DNA from: Cupriavidus pauculus
Lineage (GTDB): Bacteria; Pseudomonadota; Gammaproteobacteria; Burkholderiales; Burkholderiaceae
NCBI RefSeq assembly: GCF_003854935.1
Contig: NZ_CP033969.1
Coordinates: forward strand, 3,534,001-3,598,000
DNA: 64,000 bases
Direction: 5' to 3'
Shown: positions 60,124-64,000 of the stretch, in pieces
Layout: each line of letters starts with the position of its first letter
Position numbering within the stretch: position 1 is the first letter of the stretch
The notes under the pieces: generated by a model
What the model saw: the letters and a program-made list of their open reading frames with translations, nothing else
Databases searched by the model: none
Told to the model about the DNA's origin: nothing
Position numbers and translations under genes: made by a program

Positions 60124-60705
60124 CTACAGGTCGCTCTTGCCCGCCATCCACCTGAGCCAGCCGGCGTGGCCAAGCTGGCGCAGCGTTTCCATGTTGCGCT
60201 CGTAGATGTCCTCGGCCTCGGGAAAGGCTTCGGCCGCCCGCGCGATGCTGTCCTCGCGCAGCAGGTGCAGGATCGGGTACGGCGCGCGGTTCGTGTAGTT
60301 CTCGATGTCGTCGGGCCCGGTGCCGTCGAACTGGTACTGCGGATGGAAGCTGGCAATCTGCAGCGTACCTTCCAGCTTCAGGCTGCCGAGCAGCCGGTCC
60401 GCGAAATACAGGAAGTCGTTGTAGGCCAGGAAATCGGCCAGGCCATGCGGCACGATGAGCAGCGTGGTATCCACCTGCGCCGGATCGGCCTCGGCCAGCA
60501 GGCGCAGTTCGCGCTCCAGGTCGTCGAACACGTCCGCGTCGTCGGATGCCTGGCTGACCACGTACCGCACCTGGTCCTTCACGTACACGCTCTTGGCGAA
60601 CGGGCACAGGTTCAGGCCGATCACTGCACGCGCCAGCCAGTGCCGCACGGCCGCGATGACCTCGCCGTCTTCGGGCCGCTGGCCGCCCTGCCCGGTCGCG
60701 CTCAT
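60124..60705 (-). CDS. DUF1415 family protein
   Basis: 193 residues, cytoplasmic. The family blocks RHWLARAVIGLNLCPFAKSV, DTTLLIVPHGLADFLAYNDFL and QFDGTGPDDIENYTNRAPYP are all present. No known biochemical role. The ATG overlaps the stop of the FAD oxidoreductase by four bases, so the two are co-translated, as is common for this pair. Confidence 0.9.
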   Translation of the reverse strand: MSATGQGGQRPEDGEVIAAVRHWLARAVIGLNLCPFAKSVYVKDQVRYVVSQASDDADVFDDLERELRLLAEADPAQVDTTLLIVPHGLADFLAYNDFLYFADRLLGSLKLEGTLQIASFHPQYQFDGTGPDDIENYTNRAPYPILHLLREDSIARAAEAFPEAEDIYERNMETLRQLGHAGWLRWMAGKSDL

Positions 60706-62324
60706 TGGCCGTTGGCGATCTGCAGCGCGACGGCTTCCGCCACCTCGATGCCGTCGATCGCCGCCGAATAGATGCCGCCCGCGTAGCCGGCGCCCTCGCC
60801 GGCCGGGTACAGGCCGCGCACGTTGATGCTCTGGTAGTCGTCGCGATTGCGCTCGATGCGCAGCGGCGACGACGTGCGCGTTTCCACGCCCGTCAGCACC
60901 GCGTCGTGCATCGCAAACCCGGCGATCTTGCGGTCGATCTGGGGCAGTGCCTCGCGGATCGCGTCGATCACGTAGTCGGGCAGCGACGTGCTCAGGTCAG
61001 TCGGCGTCACGCCGGGCTTGTAAGACGGCTCCACGCTGCCCAGCGATGTCGACGGCCGCCCCGCCAGGAAATCGCCAACCAGCTGGCCCGGCGCGCGATA
61101 GTCGCCGCCACCCAGCACGAACGCGCGCTCTTCCCACTTGCGCTGGAACGCGATGCCCGCCAGCGGGCCGCCCGGGTAGTCCTGCTCGGGCGTGATGCCC
61201 ACCACGATGCCCGCGTTGGCGTTGCGCTCGGCGCGGTAGTACTGGCTCATGCCGTTGGTCACCAGCCGCCCCGGCTCGGACGCGGCCGCCACCACCGTGC
61301 CGCCCGGACACATGCAGAAGCTGTAGACCGCCCGGCCGTTGCTGGCGTGGTGCACCACCTTGTAGTCGGCCGCGCCCAGCAGCTTGTTGCCGGCAAACTT
61401 GCCAAAGCGGCTGCGGTTGATCAGGCCCTGCGGATGCTCGATCCGGAACCCCAGCGAGAACGGCTTGGCTTCCATGAACACGCCGCGCCCGTGCAGCATC
61501 TCGAACGTGTCGCGCGCGCTGTGGCCCACGGCCAGGATCACGTGGTCGCACGGCAGGTAGTCGCCGGTGGACAGCTTCAGGCCGCGCACCTGGCCGCCGT
61601 CGATGTCGATATCGTCCACGCGGGTCTCGAAGCGGATCTCGGCCCCCAGCGCCAGCATCTCGGCGCGCATCTTCTCGACCATGCTCACGAGCCGGAACGT
61701 GCCGATGTGCGGCCGCGCCTTGAACAGGATGTCCTCGGGCGCGCCCGCGCGCACGAACTCGTCCAGCACCTTGCGCCCGTAGTGCTTCGGGTCCTTGATC
61801 TGGCTGTACAGCTTGCCGTCCGAGAACGTGCCCGCGCCGCCTTCGCCAAACTGCACGTTCGACTCCGGATTCAGCACGCTCTTGCGCCAGAGCCCGAACG
61901 TGTCCTTGGTACGCTCGCGCACTTCCTTGCCGCGTTCCAGGATGATCGGGCGGAAGCCCATCTGCGCCAGCAGCAGGCCGGCCAGCAGCCCGCACGGCCC
62001 CAGGCCGATTACCACGGGGCGGGTCTTCGGGCCGCCCTCGGGGGCGCGCGCCACGAAGCGGTACGTCATGTCCGGCGTCACGCTCCAGTTCGGCTTGCGC
62101 TCCATGCGCTGGCGCGCGGCGGCCTCGTCGCGGACTTCGATGTCGATGATGTAGGTGAGCTTGATGTCGTCGCGCTTGCGGGCGTCGTGCGCGCGGCGGA
62201 AGACCTTGAATCCGACGAGGCCGTCGCCCTTGACCCCGATCTGGGCCAGGTGGCTGCGCACGGCAGCCTCTAGATCGCCCTCGGTATGGTCGAGCGGCAG
62301 TTTGACTTCACTGAGACGTAGCAT
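60702..62324 (-). CDS. NAD(P)/FAD-dependent oxidoreductase (COG2509 type)
   Basis: 540 residues. An N-terminal 100-residue domain is followed by the FAD-binding Rossmann motif VVIGLGPCGLLAGLLLAQMG (about 105-125), QFGEGGAGTFSDGKLYSQIK, CDHVILAVGHSARDTFEMLH, FCMCPGGTVVAAASE and the terminal GLYPAGEGAGYAGGI. This belongs to the uncharacterised FAD-dependent dehydrogenase group related to BFPP-like flavoproteins; electron donor and substrate are unknown. Its start is 17 bases inside the end of the DUF2917-like gene, giving an operon of three. Confidence 0.88.
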   Translation of the reverse strand: MLRLSEVKLPLDHTEGDLEAAVRSHLAQIGVKGDGLVGFKVFRRAHDARKRDDIKLTYIIDIEVRDEAAARQRMERKPNWSVTPDMTYRFVARAPEGGPKTRPVVIGLGPCGLLAGLLLAQMGFRPIILERGKEVRERTKDTFGLWRKSVLNPESNVQFGEGGAGTFSDGKLYSQIKDPKHYGRKVLDEFVRAGAPEDILFKARPHIGTFRLVSMVEKMRAEMLALGAEIRFETRVDDIDIDGGQVRGLKLSTGDYLPCDHVILAVGHSARDTFEMLHGRGVFMEAKPFSLGFRIEHPQGLINRSRFGKFAGNKLLGAADYKVVHHASNGRAVYSFCMCPGGTVVAAASEPGRLVTNGMSQYYRAERNANAGIVVGITPEQDYPGGPLAGIAFQRKWEERAFVLGGGDYRAPGQLVGDFLAGRPSTSLGSVEPSYKPGVTPTDLSTSLPDYVIDAIREALPQIDRKIAGFAMHDAVLTGVETRTSSPLRIERNRDDYQSINVRGLYPAGEGAGYAGGIYSAAIDGIEVAEAVALQIANGQ

Positions 62325-62700
62325 GGGGTACCGATTCTTCTGCGGCCTGGATGTCTGGTGGCCGGGAGTCGCCCAGCAGGAGGCCAGAACGGCCGAAGCG
62401 GGATTTTATCAGCCGCCACAGCCCCGGGCGCGCCGCCGGCACCATGATGCGCAGCCGCGACGACCCCTGCGCGACGATGCGGTGCCAGCCGGCCGCGTCG
62501 ATCACGCAGACGCCGCCGGCGCGCAGGTCGCAAGACCACTGGAAGACCTGCCCGCCCAGCCAGCGCGGCGCATCGGACACGGCCACGCGGCCCGACACGA
62601 CGTGCACCACGGCGCCGCTGCCCAGGTGCAGATTGAGGCACTGGTCGGCTGCCAGGCTGACGTCCTGGACGTCTCCGGGAAAGTGATGCGGGCGGTTCAT
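62308..62700 (-). CDS. DUF2917-like small beta-sheet protein
   Basis: 130 residues. The central part, SGAVVHVVSGRVAVSDAPR, with a second strand pair AGGVCVIDAAGWHRIVAQG, matches the DUF2917 pattern (a cupin-like short beta domain often encoded next to GntR or MocR regulators). Start 62700 (MNRPHHFPGDV) is preferred. It diverges from the MocR gene across an operator-rich gap and may be its target. Function unknown. Confidence 0.72.
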   Translation of the reverse strand: MNRPHHFPGDVQDVSLAADQCLNLHLGSGAVVHVVSGRVAVSDAPRWLGGQVFQWSCDLRAGGVCVIDAAGWHRIVAQGSSRLRIMVPAARPGLWRLIKSRFGRSGLLLGDSRPPDIQAAEESVPHATSQ

Positions 62701-62788
62701 GGCGGCACTCCTTGGGCGATGGAAAATCGTGCCTCCAGCGTATCGGCCGGCCTGTTTCGCCAACAGACACAAGGGCTCGCAGCCGCAA

Positions 62789-62853
62789 CCGGAACAGATG
62801 CGAAACCCTGGCGCTGTTACGATACAGCGGCCGCCTATCTGTATCTGTTCCGG
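62789..62853. promoter_or_regulatory. inverted and direct repeats in the DUF2917-MocR gap
   Basis: CCGGAACAGAT (62789-62799) and its perfect complement ATCTGTTCCGG (62843-62853) are 43 bases apart. Inside lies GATACAG (62821-62827) with CTGTATC (62839-62845), and ATCTGT is directly repeated at the right end. This is likely the operator array of the MocR-type regulator, which usually controls the divergent gene. Confidence 0.65.
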
Positions 62854-62880
62854 ATCTCGCCCGCGCGCGAAGATTGCGCC

Positions 62881-64000
62881 ATGTCCGCCACCATGCCCGA
62901 CCCGCTCCACACCGCCGCGGCCCCGCTCTACCAGCGGCTGGCCGGCCACTATCGACAGGCCATCACGTCAGGCACGCTGACGCCGGGCGACCGCATGCCG
63001 TCGGTGCGCGCGCTGATGGGGCTGCACGACGTGAGCCTGTCCACGGCGCTGCAGGCGTGCCGCGAACTGGAAGCCGCCGGCCTGCTGGAAGCTCGCCCGC
63101 GCTCCGGCTACTTCGTCTGCGCGCCGGCCCGGCCCGCGCTGGCGCCCATCGAGGAACCGGCGCCGGGGCTGCCCGATCCCGCGCAGTACGTGGGCATCCA
63201 CCAGCGGATCTCCGCGATCCTGGCGCGCAGCAAGCACCATCGGATCAACCTGGGCGGCGCCTGCGGCGCGCCGGAGCTGTATCCGACCGATGCGCTGCGC
63301 AACGCGGCCCAGCGCGCGCTGCGCAAGTATCCCGAGCTGTTCGGCACCTCGGTCGACGCCGACGGCCATCCGGCCTTCCGTGCCGCGCTGGCCCGGCATG
63401 CGCTGCGGTCGCACATCAACGTCTCACCCGAGGAAATCGTCGTCACCCACGGCGCCACCGAGGCACTGACGCTGGCGCTGCGCGCCGTGGCCGGCCCGGG
63501 CGACGTGATCGCGGTGGAATCGCCCACCTATTACGGTCTGTTGCAGATCCTGGAGAGCCTGGGCATGCGCGCGCTGGAAATCCCATGCAGCCCGCAGACC
63601 GGCATCTCGCTGGAGGCGCTGGAGCTGGCCGCGCAGACCTACGCCAACATCAAGGCCGTCTGCGTGGTGCCGAACCTGCAGAACCCGCTGGGCTGCGTGA
63701 TGCCCGACGCGCACAAGCAGCGGCTGGTGGCGTGGTGCGCGGCGCGGGGCATCGCCATGATCGAGGACGACTGCTGCTCGGCCACCATCGACGACGACAC
63801 GCCGCTGCCGGCCGCCAAGTCGTGGGACACCACCGGCACCGTGATCCATTGCGCGTCGCTGCACAAGGTGCTGGCGCCCGGCATGCGGCTGGGCTGGATC
63901 ACCGCCGGCCGCTGGCAGGCGCGCGTGGAAATGCTCAAGTTCGGGCTGTCGCGCCCGAACGAGATGCTGACCCAGATTGCCGTGGCCGAGTACATGGGCA
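62881..64000 (+). CDS. MocR-type GntR/aminotransferase regulator (C-terminus beyond window)
   Basis: The first 373 codons of a PLP-dependent GntR fusion; the reading frame is open to the window edge. The N-terminal winged helix (about 12-80) reads LYQRLAGHYRQAITSGTLTPG, DRMPSVRALMGLHDVSLST and ARPRSGYFV. The fold-type I aminotransferase domain from about 105 has GACGAPELYPTDAL, THGATEALTLALRAV, NPLGCVMPDAHK, IEDDCCS and the PLP lysine in ASLHKVLAPGMRLGWI. Such proteins are regulators that use PLP or an amino compound as effector. Start 62881 or 62893. Full MocR proteins are about 470 residues. Confidence 0.9.
   Translation, partial: MSATMPDPLHTAAAPLYQRLAGHYRQAITSGTLTPGDRMPSVRALMGLHDVSLSTALQACRELEAAGLLEARPRSGYFVCAPARPALAPIEEPAPGLPDPAQYVGIHQRISAILARSKHHRINLGGACGAPELYPTDALRNAAQRALRKYPELFGTSVDADGHPAFRAALARHALRSHINVSPEEIVVTHGATEALTLALRAVAGPGDVIAVESPTYYGLLQILESLGMRALEIPCSPQTGISLEALELAAQTYANIKAVCVVPNLQNPLGCVMPDAHKQRLVAWCAARGIAMIEDDCCSATIDDDTPLPAAKSWDTTGTVIHCASLHKVLAPGMRLGWITAGRWQARVEMLKFGLSRPNEMLTQIAVAEYMG

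Overview
The window is about 67% GC, almost fully coding and tightly packed. It holds no insertion sequence, integrase, prophage gene or CRISPR array. Gene content points to the chromosome of a beta-proteobacterium of the Burkholderiaceae, most like Cupriavidus or Ralstonia. Reasons are the rpsO / leuA / kbp / pssA / psd / ilvCHB neighbourhood, the sigma factor-DUF3619-DUF3106-RDD block, a membrane urate hydroxylase (PuuD) purine cluster, a lone branched-chain-type binding protein and Burkholderia-type porins. The genus is inferred from gene content only.

Layout. 1-10,000: the start of rpsO, a solitary periplasmic binding protein, a lipoprotein, then a minus-strand series leuA, kbp, pssA, psd, ilvC, ilvH, ilvB. 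leuA is preceded by a short leader peptide whose four leucines are all the rare codon CTA, followed by a strong terminator hairpin: a leucine attenuator. 10,371-16,588 (plus): an ECF-like sigma factor with a DUF3619 membrane protein, a DUF3106 protein, an RDD protein and a lipase-like hydrolase, then a metallophosphoesterase, a GT4 glycosyltransferase and diacylglycerol kinase. 16,659-22,282 (minus): LOG and TetR genes, DUF924, a truncated globin, a large FtsX-type permease and DUF4126.

22,404-40,629 is largely a purine catabolism region. A LysR regulator diverges from xdhABC, an adenine/adenosine deaminase and guaD. After a fatty acid desaturase and a manganese-riboswitch-controlled GDT1-type exporter come puuD-uraH (minus) diverging from a GntR regulator, an NCS2 permease, puuE, uraD and a porin. 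Together they take adenine and guanine to xanthine, urate, 5-hydroxyisourate, OHCU, allantoin and allantoate. The puuD-uraH/gntR intergenic region carries repeated TTGTNNACAA palindromes.

40,870-48,536 carries a small unknown protein, maeB, a DUF4136 lipoprotein, pepN and fbp. 48,606-54,416 (minus) reads as a uronic acid module: uronate dehydrogenase, SMP-30 lactonase, a DctPQM TRAP transporter and an aldose 1-epimerase-like protein, with a palindrome at the predicted start of transcription. A porin with its own operator-like palindrome lies divergent to it.

56,500-64,000: tRNA-Thr(CGT), a receiver domain lacking its phosphorylation site, a FapA-family protein, a methyltransferase, DUF1415, an FAD oxidoreductase, a DUF2917-like protein and, running off the right edge, a MocR-type GntR/aminotransferase regulator.
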